A DNA stretch of 17,331 nt, taken from the NCBI GenBank assembly GCA_949297565.1, contig CASFUI010000029.1, forward strand, positions 1 to 17,331, in the 5' to 3' direction. Below, one piece after another: positions 1 through 6,836 of this stretch. The notes under the pieces are model-generated. The model was not told the DNA's origin. It worked only from the letters and a program-made list of their open reading frames with translations, and made no database searches. How positions within the stretch are numbered: the stretch's first letter is position 1; every line of letters begins with the position of its first letter. The DNA is from an uncultured Eubacteriales bacterium. Its GTDB lineage: Bacteria; Bacillota; Clostridia; Lachnospirales; Lachnospiraceae. The position numbers and the translations under genes are program-made.

Positions 1-381
1 CCACATCATATGTCCCATTGAGATATACATGAGAACTATAAGAAATCCCACTGATGCAATCAGTCTCTTTTTAAGCAGCGGCGTCTCCCTGTCTTTCAGC
101 ATCTCCTCCTGCTGAGAGAACACTCCTCCCGTCTGCGAACTGCTGTCCACGGCGTCTTTCGTCCCGTCAGCAGCTGAGTGCGCCGACTTGGGTGAAGCTC
201 CATACCCCGCGTCCTCAACCGCTTTTATAATGTCAGCTTCCGACGCCGTTCCCTCCACTCCCATTGAATTAGTGAGAAGACTCACAGAGCAGCTCGAAAC
301 GCCGTCAACCTTTGATACAGCTTTTTCAACTCTTGCGCTGCACGCCGCGCAGCTCATACCTGTAACAATGTACTGTTTCAT
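1..381 (-). CDS. copA: Copper-translocating P-type ATPase, N-terminal part (runs off the window)
   Basis: The first 127 codons are present and the rest lies beyond base 1. Residues 1-67 form a heavy-metal-associated (HMA) domain with the Cu(I)-binding motif GMSCAACS (Cys11 and Cys14). A Ser/Gly/Ala-rich linker follows (about 62-95), then the first membrane helix begins at about residue 107 (RLIASVGFLIVLMYISMGHM). This is the usual layout of CopA-type exporters, which pump Cu(I) out of the cytoplasm using ATP; the phosphorylation and CPC motifs are not in view. The ATG at 381 follows a strong GGAGGTGA site. The gene starts 20 bp after the csoR stop codon, so the two are probably co-transcribed and copper-induced. 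The motif could also bind Ag(I). The CsoR-type neighbour makes copper the best guess. Confidence 0.93.
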   Translation of the reverse strand, partial: MKQYIVTGMSCAACSARVEKAVSKVDGVSSCSVSLLTNSMGVEGTASEADIIKAVEDAGYGASPKSAHSAADGTKDAVDSSSQTGGVFSQQEEMLKDRETPLLKKRLIASVGFLIVLMYISMGHMMW

Positions 382-401
382 ATCTTATCACCTCCACTCT
401 A

Positions 402-800
402 TTACTTCATCAGCTTTTGCAGTACTGCTACCAGCTCATCAACCGTCTCATCTCTGCCCTCTTTAATATCTCTGGTTACACAGGATTTTATGTGATTTGC
501 CAGCAAAACTTTATTAAAGCTGTTAAGCGCCGCATTTGCGGCAGATACCTGAACTAAAATATCAGGACAGTAAGCGCTTCGTTCCACCATTCCTCGAATT
601 CCTCTTATCTGACCTTCAATTCTGTTTAAGCGGTTAATTAAATCCTTATACTCCTTCTCTGACCTCTCTTTATGCCTGCAATTTTCACAGCTTCTCTCCG
701 TATCATTACGGTCCGATGGATTATCACCGGTCTGCGTTTGGGCGCAGCAGCAGTCTGTGTCGGTTATTTCTATATCATTGTTTTTTTCACATTCACACAT
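402..800 (-). CDS. csoR: CsoR-type copper-sensing repressor with Cys-rich N-terminal tail
   Basis: A 132-residue DUF156/CsoR-family protein, an all-helical DNA-binding repressor that releases DNA on binding Cu(I). The family core spans about residues 48-132 and starts with YKDLINRLNRIEGQIRGI. The three metal ligands of the family are in place: Cys78 (AYCPD), then His103 and Cys107 (NHIKSC). This Cys-His-Cys set separates copper sensors from the formaldehyde and persulfide branches. Unusual is a roughly 45-residue N-terminal extension rich in cysteine (Cys2, Cys4, Cys17-19, Cys38, Cys41), absent from minimal CsoR proteins of about 90-100 residues. The ATG at 800 has AGGAGG eight bases upstream, so the extension looks genuinely translated. 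The gene is first in an operon with copA, and a palindromic operator sits between its promoter and ribosome site, implying autoregulation. Confidence 0.93.
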   Translation of the reverse strand: MCECEKNNDIEITDTDCCCAQTQTGDNPSDRNDTERSCENCRHKERSEKEYKDLINRLNRIEGQIRGIRGMVERSAYCPDILVQVSAANAALNSFNKVLLANHIKSCVTRDIKEGRDETVDELVAVLQKLMK

Positions 801-816
801 AATTACCGCCTCCTAT

Positions 817-833
817 ATACCCCATAGGGGTAT
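817..833 (-). promoter_or_regulatory. CsoR operator (GC-rich palindrome)
   Basis: ATACCCC (817-823) and GGGGTAT (827-833) form a perfect 7-bp inverted repeat around ATA. The ATACCCC/GGGGTAT pattern is the established type of CsoR target in Firmicutes. It lies downstream of the -10 box at 849-854 and just before the csoR ribosome site at 809-814, where bound repressor would block transcription of csoR-copA. Confidence 0.88.
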
Positions 834-848
834 CTTTGTGAGTTAAAT

Positions 849-875
849 ATTATAACATTTCGGAAGCTGTGTCAA
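849..875 (-). promoter_or_regulatory. csoR-copA promoter (sigma-A-like)
   Basis: On the minus strand a perfect -35 TTGACA (870-875) is followed after 15 bp by a perfect -10 TATAAT (849-854) with an upstream TG (extended -10). The alternative TAATAT gives 17-bp spacing. The 15-bp spacer is short, but both boxes are consensus. The DNA upstream of the -35 is very AT-rich and could act as an UP element. Confidence 0.78.
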
Positions 876-937
876 GATTATTCTAATAAAAAATTCTCAA
901 AAAAATTTTTCTCGCCGCAATGCAGCTTACCTTACAG

Positions 938-984
938 CAAAAAAGCAGAAAGGCGTTTTATCTTAAATAAACACCCTTCTGCTC
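938..984 (-). terminator. Intrinsic terminator of the multicopper oxidase operon
   Basis: Arms at 944-958 and 969-983 pair over 15 bp with two G-U wobbles when read on the minus strand. The loop is 10 nt and a run of six U follows (944-939). The hairpin starts 26 bp after the oxidase stop codon. On the plus strand the wobbles become A-C mismatches and there is no U run, so it works for the minus strand only. Confidence 0.88.
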
Positions 985-1009
985 TTCCCATATATTTATT
1001 GTTTACTTT

Positions 1010-4000
1010 TTATTTTGTCTGACGCCTGATAATTTTTCCGCATATATTTTTGCATTTGTCCCCGAATGTGTGTCTCATTACTCGGAAAATTCCCCACATT
1101 CCGGATTCCACATCCCATGCGAAACTTCCAGAGCGATAAAGATAATCTCCCGGGCAGGAGGCTCCGCCTTTCAGCTCCATTTCAGCCCGGTTTCCGATAC
1201 TGATAGCTCCCTGAAGCGGTATCTCTCTTGAAAACGCGTCTCCCGGCTGCTCCCTCCACATATGTCCGTGTACCGTAAGCGAAACATTTCTTGGCTTATC
1301 AGCCGGCATCATAGCACGAAATATCACACGATCTCCGGAATATGCCTTCCATACAGGCGTTGCAGGGTCTCCGTGAATTTTGCTGCTGAATACCTTCCAC
1401 ACCCTTTTATCCTTCAAAAGCCTGTTATAAAATCGCTCTGACCTGTAGTTATATCCTTTCTCTCCCGTATCTTCATCATCAGCATTCTCCCCTTCTGCCG
1501 CCGACACCGTGCGTATCAGCTGTCCCTGCGCATCCAGAAGTCTTATGCCGTTCTGGATAAACAGCACATACTCGCGGAAACACTCTACTCCCGGAGCTGT
1601 GATAACTGCCTGCTCGGCAAACGCATCCTTTTTACGTGAAAAATTGGCATGCCATTCCGCTCCCGCGGGCTCTACAATCACAGCCCCGAACAAACCATGG
1701 TATCTGTGGTTTCTCATGTCAGCAAATGACTGCAAAATACATGCGCCGTATTCACGGTCCGCCCTCCAAAGATAGCGCTTGCTCTCCCCGACGCCAACCG
1801 TCTGTTCTCTGGAATTATAACCAACATTAATTCCCGAATCACATACAGGGTCATACTGTAAAAACTGAGGGTTTAACGATACTCTGTTTGACGGCTTATG
1901 CTTCAAATCAAGCGGAACGCTCGGATAATCATAATAAGGCACAGGATGATTTTTATCCCATAAATTATGCAGTGTCACTTCCAGCCAGTCTCCTGTATTT
2001 ACGCGCATAATCAGCGGTTTTGGCTTAATTCTCCCCGAAAGCACGCCGTCCACATCCTTCAGAGGGACAAAGATTAACCCGTCAGGGTCATGGTCGCCAT
2101 ACCGGTTGTAGATGAGATTTGTCTGTATAGCCGCAACCTCATATCTTCTCACAACATCATTTTTTCCCGGACACGGCGGAAGCGGCATTATCATATCTTT
2201 GCCCTTACAGAGAGGCTTCAGACACTCCTGATACCTGTCGTAAGCGCGTATAATTCCCCAGAGCCCCAGCCACGCATCATCTATTCCTCCGAAATAATAA
2301 AGATAATCCCCCGCCTGATACGCATCTTTTATATTAAGGTTAAAAGCTTCCGAAACTCCCGTTGTCTGTGATGCAGCCAGAGGCGATTTAGTATCTGCCA
2401 GTTCCTTTCTCCATGACATTCCGGTAATATTAAATACATGCTGTTCTTCATGAGCCCCGTCTACAAGACGTATCATGAGTTCATCGCCCGGATATGTCTC
2501 CAATACCGGAGTTGCCGGGTCCCCGTGCACAAATGAACTGAAGATATAAGCCGGATCATCATATTTTTTCAGCCTCTCCCTCATAGGCTCAGCCCTGTAA
2601 TTAATGCCCATAACGCCCGGGTCGTCATGAGAGCCGGGAACCTCCGGAGCATTTAACGGCTTGCCGTCCTTGTCAAACAGAAAAGCAAAGTCATGGACAA
2701 AAAGCGCAAACTCCCTGAAAGAGGTGCCGTCTCGCCTTCGTATTACCGCTTTAGTGCCGAAGCTCAGCTCTTCACCGTTTCTGATATTATGAAAAGTCGC
2801 ACCTGCCTCCTCAATTATCAGGGCTCCGAATACCCCGTGCATCTGATGTGCATTGGCGAAAAGGTGGTCATGAAAAAATACTGTCCGCAATTCCTCATCC
2901 GCAAAAAATCTTTCCACTAAAGTCTCATACTTTCTCGCTCCCGCTATATTATTCCAGCCGTTTGCCGCTCCGTCTGAGGTTATTGTGTCAAATTTTACGA
3001 GATGCACATGATGCCCCACAATATCAGTCATTGTTTTCAGCTGAAACGCATTTCCTCCCAAAAATTCCGGGAGCAGATTTGTAGTGCGCAGCTCTATGCA
3101 ATCTCCGGCATTGGCACGTATTACCAGCGGCTCGACACAGATTTTATTTTCCTCAACCTTGCGGATATATGCTTCCAGCCCTCCGTGCCGTTCCAGTTCT
3201 TCCTTTAACACAAAAAATCTGCCTTCGGGGTCGTGCCATCCATACTTGTTGTACGTGATTTTTGCCTGTACAAGAGCAATCTCAAACACTCTTACCTTCT
3301 CACAATTTTCCGGAAAACGACACCCCTCGCAAGCCGTGTTATCATTCTTCAAACAACAGCATTCACCTGTGGTATGACACGGACAAGTATCTGTATACAA
3401 CGCACCGGGAGCCGGTTTTTTTACAAAATTAGCTTCTTCAAGCGGCGTCGGACACACCTTTACGTTTCCCTCCGCATCCAGCACCCCGCATGGTGGCTGT
3501 CTCGGAGGCTCGCCGGTCTGTCCGCAGATAAAATCAGGATACCCGGGATGAAGAGCATCTTTATCAGGCGGACGTTTTCTGTCTTTAAGCGGCAGAAGCG
3601 GAGGTACGCGTGTTCCATCGGGGAGCACACCTTTTCCGTCCTCAAGCCTGTCATGAATTCTCCATAAAGTCCACATTCCCTCATGAAAATGCGGATAAAG
3701 ATGACAGTGAAAAATCACATCTCCGATAACTTTATTTCTGCTTCCCGCACCGTATAATATGTCAAGCGTATAGCATTCTTGGGGACTTATGGAAATCGAA
3801 TCCAAAATCGTGGAAATAGGATTATCCGCTTCCAGTCTCCACTGGTGATTGTGAAGATGAAACACATGCGTCTCCTTTATTCCTCCGTGTACAAGCCGTA
3901 TTTTTGCCGGATCGCCCACATATGCCCTTAAAATCGGAGGCGCCGGGTCACCGTACACCCATGAGCTCATAGAAATATCCTCTCCCGTATCTGCCGGATC

Positions 4001-4729
4001 ATGTGAAAGAGGCATGCGGTTTCTCATAGGCTCAGAGCGATAGCTGATTGCGGTGGTAGAGGACGGCAGCCCGGTCATATGGTCAATCGGAGTTTTTCCG
4101 TCCTTATCAAGAATTTCCAGTTCGTCATGGAAAAACACAGTATATTCCCTGAAAGCAGGTCTGCCGGGCGTATAAATATCCGCCATCAGACCGCTTTTCA
4201 GCTCTTCTCCTGTCTGCGGATTAAACCATTTTGCCTCCGGAGGCTCCACAATTACAGCTCCAAAAAGTCCGTGAACATTGGTAGCCTGCTCTCCGCTTCT
4301 TGAGTCCGCCATATCATGGAATATAAAAACACCTTCTGTATCCGCATACCACGTATACATAATTTCCCCGGCGGTTGTACTGTCTTTATTATATCCTGCA
4401 CTGCTCCCGTCAGAAGTCATTACATCATAAGCAAGCCCCTGTACATGAATTGACAGTCTGCGATTTAAATTATTGCGAAAACACACTTTGACTGTGTCGC
4501 CAAGATTTACGCGAATAACAAGCGGCTGTACTTCTTCATAAGGCTGCGGAGGCATCTGTCCGAATCTTATATGCGCCTCCCTCTGAATTCTCTGTGCGTC
4601 TTCCTCAAGCACATACATCAGACCGTTCGGGTCATAATCTCCGTATTTATTGTATACAATCGGAATTTGAATAGCTTCTATATTAAAATACTTTACCTGT
4701 TTTTTTTCGGGATATTGATACAATTCCAT
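1010..4729 (-). CDS. Giant six-cupredoxin multicopper oxidase (MnxG/ceruloplasmin-like architecture)
   Basis: A 1239-residue protein of three tandem repeats, each of two cupredoxin domains. Repeat starts are at about 13 (FNIEAIQ), 481 (VFEIALVQ) and 862 (YEVAAIQ), each followed by a variant of YNKYGxxDPxG; repeats end with G(M/L)WxxxR at about 352, 823 and 1211. Copper ligands are complete but split. Repeat 1, second half, has HVFHLHNH (His288, 291, 293) and HCHLYPHFHEGM (His341, Cys342, His343, His347, Met352), giving a full type 1 site. Repeat 2, first half, has HHVH (His574, 576) and HDH (His620, 622). Repeat 3 has lost nearly all ligands. Multicopper oxidases couple four one-electron substrate oxidations to reduction of O2 to water. 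No signal peptide is seen, so it is probably cytoplasmic or spore-associated. A linker (449-476) holds nine cysteines. The start at 4729 has AAGGGG upstream, inside the end of the preceding gene, which suggests translational coupling. Size resembles the manganese oxidase MnxG; the substrate is unknown. Confidence 0.9.
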   Translation of the reverse strand: MELYQYPEKKQVKYFNIEAIQIPIVYNKYGDYDPNGLMYVLEEDAQRIQREAHIRFGQMPPQPYEEVQPLVIRVNLGDTVKVCFRNNLNRRLSIHVQGLAYDVMTSDGSSAGYNKDSTTAGEIMYTWYADTEGVFIFHDMADSRSGEQATNVHGLFGAVIVEPPEAKWFNPQTGEELKSGLMADIYTPGRPAFREYTVFFHDELEILDKDGKTPIDHMTGLPSSTTAISYRSEPMRNRMPLSHDPADTGEDISMSSWVYGDPAPPILRAYVGDPAKIRLVHGGIKETHVFHLHNHQWRLEADNPISTILDSISISPQECYTLDILYGAGSRNKVIGDVIFHCHLYPHFHEGMWTLWRIHDRLEDGKGVLPDGTRVPPLLPLKDRKRPPDKDALHPGYPDFICGQTGEPPRQPPCGVLDAEGNVKVCPTPLEEANFVKKPAPGALYTDTCPCHTTGECCCLKNDNTACEGCRFPENCEKVRVFEIALVQAKITYNKYGWHDPEGRFFVLKEELERHGGLEAYIRKVEENKICVEPLVIRANAGDCIELRTTNLLPEFLGGNAFQLKTMTDIVGHHVHLVKFDTITSDGAANGWNNIAGARKYETLVERFFADEELRTVFFHDHLFANAHQMHGVFGALIIEEAGATFHNIRNGEELSFGTKAVIRRRDGTSFREFALFVHDFAFLFDKDGKPLNAPEVPGSHDDPGVMGINYRAEPMRERLKKYDDPAYIFSSFVHGDPATPVLETYPGDELMIRLVDGAHEEQHVFNITGMSWRKELADTKSPLAASQTTGVSEAFNLNIKDAYQAGDYLYYFGGIDDAWLGLWGIIRAYDRYQECLKPLCKGKDMIMPLPPCPGKNDVVRRYEVAAIQTNLIYNRYGDHDPDGLIFVPLKDVDGVLSGRIKPKPLIMRVNTGDWLEVTLHNLWDKNHPVPYYDYPSVPLDLKHKPSNRVSLNPQFLQYDPVCDSGINVGYNSREQTVGVGESKRYLWRADREYGACILQSFADMRNHRYHGLFGAVIVEPAGAEWHANFSRKKDAFAEQAVITAPGVECFREYVLFIQNGIRLLDAQGQLIRTVSAAEGENADDEDTGEKGYNYRSERFYNRLLKDKRVWKVFSSKIHGDPATPVWKAYSGDRVIFRAMMPADKPRNVSLTVHGHMWREQPGDAFSREIPLQGAISIGNRAEMELKGGASCPGDYLYRSGSFAWDVESGMWGIFRVMRHTFGDKCKNICGKIIRRQTK

Positions 4730-4732
4730 ATG

Positions 4733-5650
4733 CTATACCCCTTTTTCAGAATTATCCAGTATACGGAGATAGTGATTTGCCTCACGAAGCACATGGTCCG
4801 CCAGCAGCGGAAGTATAACTGAGCGTATGCTGCAGCCGGTAATACCCTGAGTGCCTGCCGATTTAAAATCACGGTATTTCTCGGTAGTCTCCCGCGTTTT
4901 TCTCGTCAGACTCTCCGCCGCACGGCACTCCTGTGCTTTTGCCTCTTCAATCAGACGGCAGTAATCCTCTGAAAAAGTATTTGCCGTCTCTATAAGCTCG
5001 CACTCGGCAGGATCAAGAAGGCCTCTGATAAACTGTGCATGCTCCATCATAATCTGATTCCAGAAAAGCTCTGTCTCTCTTAAATCCTGCATAGGCATAC
5101 ATCCTCTCTGCTGGAGAGATGTGAGAATTTGTCTGTATAATTTTGCCTCTCTGATAATATGCTCAATCAGCAGAGGATAGTTAGCCGTATAAAGCCTGCA
5201 CGACGTAACCTCCTGCAAAATTCTCTCCTTAAACTCAATAAGACCGTTCAACAGCCAGAGAGCTCTCTGATTTATTTTTCTGACCCGCTGCACCATTTCT
5301 CTTGTTATATTTCTTCCGGACCCCGCCTGTAAATTTTTTTCCGCCTGTGTAATCTGAATATCAATAGGTATTCCCGTCAGGCGCTTTGTCTGCTGTTCTG
5401 CCATTTCGGTAAATTCTGTCACCACCTCGCCGGAACACAAAATCCTTTTCCCAACCATTCCGTTTGAAAGCTGTACTACCTTCTCAAGTAATTTTTCAAA
5501 CTCTGCCCTGAACCAGTCTGCCTTTTCTATATACGCCGTCTCCTTTGACGGAAATGCGGCAAGAAGAAAAAGCGAATGCTCTTTCATAATTCTTCCGAAA
5601 AACAAATTTGTTTCTAATGATAAAGATACATAATTTCTCACTTTATTCAT
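4733..5650 (-). CDS. DUF2935 family protein, duplicated Glu/His helical bundle, putative metal-binding
   Basis: A 305-residue, probably all-helical, soluble protein with a visible internal duplication. Residues 13-33 (ETNLFFGRIMKEHSLFLLAAF) match 194-212 (ETELFWNQIMMEHAQFIRG), and 159-177 (PLLIEHIIREAKLYRQIL) match 281-298 (PLLADHVLREANHYLRIL). Glu24-His25, Glu163-His164, Glu203-His204 and Asp285-His286-Glu290 recur at equivalent places, as in di-metal four-helix bundles of ferritin or hemerythrin type. This fits DUF2935, a family of unknown function found mainly in Firmicutes. Metal binding is inference. Its stop codon is 3 bp before the oxidase ATG, so the two are translated together. The ATG at 5650 follows an in-frame TAA but has only AAGG one base before it. 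GTG at 5641 (codon 4) would have better spacing, so the exact start is uncertain. Confidence 0.82.
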   Translation of the reverse strand: MNKVRNYVSLSLETNLFFGRIMKEHSLFLLAAFPSKETAYIEKADWFRAEFEKLLEKVVQLSNGMVGKRILCSGEVVTEFTEMAEQQTKRLTGIPIDIQITQAEKNLQAGSGRNITREMVQRVRKINQRALWLLNGLIEFKERILQEVTSCRLYTANYPLLIEHIIREAKLYRQILTSLQQRGCMPMQDLRETELFWNQIMMEHAQFIRGLLDPAECELIETANTFSEDYCRLIEEAKAQECRAAESLTRKTRETTEKYRDFKSAGTQGITGCSIRSVILPLLADHVLREANHYLRILDNSEKGV

Positions 5651-5656
5651 ACCTTA

Positions 5657-5685
5657 TAGTTTATGCTTCTATTTAATATATGCAA
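5657..5685 (-). promoter_or_regulatory. Possible promoter of the DUF2935-oxidase operon
   Basis: The operon lies downstream of a terminator, so a promoter is expected within 5651-5690. Two weak candidates are visible: TTGCAT (5680-5685) with TAAACT 16 bp downstream (sigma-A-like), and CATAAACTA (5657-5665), which fits the CATAnnnTA -10 of the mother-cell sporulation factors but lacks a well-placed -35. Either would start transcription almost at the ATG, giving a very short leader or none. Confidence 0.3.
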
Positions 5686-5688
5686 TAT

Positions 5689-5734
5689 AAAAACGGGCGT
5701 CCCTCAAGCCATTTCATGACCTTTGGAACACCCG
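5689..5734 (-). terminator. Intrinsic terminator after the flippase-like gene
   Basis: Arms 5725-5734 and 5694-5703 pair over 10 bp (two G-U) on the minus strand around a 21-nt loop and are followed by UUUUUAUA. The hairpin begins 2 bp after the stop codon of the gene at 5737-6756 and separates it from the DUF2935-oxidase operon. Confidence 0.82.
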
Positions 5735-5736
5735 CT

Positions 5737-6756
5737 TCAATCTTTAAGGCTGTTCATCTCAGACCTGTTTAAACTTCCCTTCCATGCAACAACCCCGCCG
5801 ATAACAGCCGGAGTTACCGTAGTTACAATCCGGTACAGCAATGCCAGCGATACCACTCGCGCGTCGCCGATAATAGCCTCAAAAAGTATAAGAAGACAAA
5901 AATCAATAGAGCCATATCCGCTTGGAGTCGGAATAACTCCCGCAATCATTGTAGCAAGAGACATCAGCACAAATGACATTCCCATACTCAGCTTGGTATC
6001 GCTGCCATACAGCACATACGGTATCATATAAAGACAAAAAAACTTACAGAAATTAAGGCACATCACCTTTATGAGTCTCGTCCTGCTCTTAAATAAATCT
6101 TTTGCCCCTGATTGCAGTATGACAACCTGATTTTTTAACTTTTCAAGCTTTCCTGATATTGACCATTTTCTCCCGGCCAAATCTAAAATTCTGAAAATCA
6201 GCTCTGCACATTTCCCGGAACAGGATAAAAATATAATACAAATACCTATAATTGATGTCAGGATAACCGCAAATAAAAGATATATCTTATATTCGCCGAT
6301 ATATGGATTAACCGTATCAAAACACAGAATAAAACACAGTCCTCCCAGAACTCCTATTGCAATTTTACGCAACATATACTGAATAAGGCTTAAGCCCGTT
6401 GCATTTGCCGGTTTAATCCCCTTTTTGCTAAGATAATATATCTCTCCTATCCCCGCGCCGCTTCCAAACGTCACAAGTCTTAAAAACTCACAGTAATAAG
6501 CGCAGCCGACACAGCCTGAATATGAAATTTCAGGATTGTACGCTTTAGACATCTGATAAATTATATACCCCTCTATAAGCATATACATCAGTGCCAGAGC
6601 AAATATACCTGCTACCTGAATAAACGAAACCCTGCGCATCTCATGTATTCCGTCAACTAATTCATCACGGAAAACCGCAACTATTACTATTAAAAGCAGG
6701 AAGATAATTATTCTTTTTATCAGCTCTATATTAACTTTCTTCTTATTATCTTCCAT
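5737..6756 (-). CDS. Flippase-like integral membrane protein (UPF0104 / LPG synthase TM family)
   Basis: A 339-residue polytopic protein with about seven or eight hydrophobic segments, the first at residues 15-29. It fits the lysylphosphatidylglycerol synthase transmembrane / UPF0104 family (PF03706), related to the flippase half of MprF. Supporting features are the conserved Arg/Gly-rich stretch RLVTFGSGAGIGEIYYLSKKG (about 93-113) and a late IPTPSGYGSID motif (about 285) before the last helices. There is no C-terminal aminoacyl-transferase domain, so if it moves lipids it would only flip them. The substrate is unknown. I chose ATG at 6756 because AGGA lies ten bases upstream; the in-frame GTG at 6765 has this site adjacent and is less likely. 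The gene is single, with its own promoter and terminator. Proximity to a peptide-resistance module may hint at an envelope role, but that is inference. Confidence 0.82.
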   Translation of the reverse strand: MEDNKKKVNIELIKRIIIFLLLIVIVAVFRDELVDGIHEMRRVSFIQVAGIFALALMYMLIEGYIIYQMSKAYNPEISYSGCVGCAYYCEFLRLVTFGSGAGIGEIYYLSKKGIKPANATGLSLIQYMLRKIAIGVLGGLCFILCFDTVNPYIGEYKIYLLFAVILTSIIGICIIFLSCSGKCAELIFRILDLAGRKWSISGKLEKLKNQVVILQSGAKDLFKSRTRLIKVMCLNFCKFFCLYMIPYVLYGSDTKLSMGMSFVLMSLATMIAGVIPTPSGYGSIDFCLLILFEAIIGDARVVSLALLYRIVTTVTPAVIGGVVAWKGSLNRSEMNSLKD

Positions 6757-6791
6757 GTACGGCACATCCTGTTTCTTTAATAATTGGTATT

Positions 6792-6820
6792 ATTTTACCA
6801 GACTTTACTGCCGCTTTCAA
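6792..6820 (-). promoter_or_regulatory. Promoter of the flippase-like gene
   Basis: On the minus strand TTGAAA (6815-6820), a 17-bp spacer ending in TGG, then TAAAAT (6792-6797). It is a good sigma-A-type promoter, about 35 bp before the chosen start codon and just after the permease stop codon. Confidence 0.65.
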
Positions 6821-6836
6821 CGAAATCTGCTATATA

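Noticed and set aside
3233..3667. A 144-codon open frame on the plus strand inside the oxidase gene
   Set aside because: It is antisense to a clearly conserved domain, shows no recognisable motif or ribosome site, and its composition follows the codon pattern of the real gene.
4733..4741. ATACCCC half of a CsoR-like site near the oxidase start (similar half near 6566)
   Set aside because: No second arm follows. At 4733-4741 the G run on the minus strand serves as the oxidase ribosome site, and the other lies inside a coding region.
5765..6756. Reading the membrane protein as a full MprF resistance enzyme
   Set aside because: At 339 residues it contains only the transmembrane flippase-like part and lacks the C-terminal lysyl-transferase domain.
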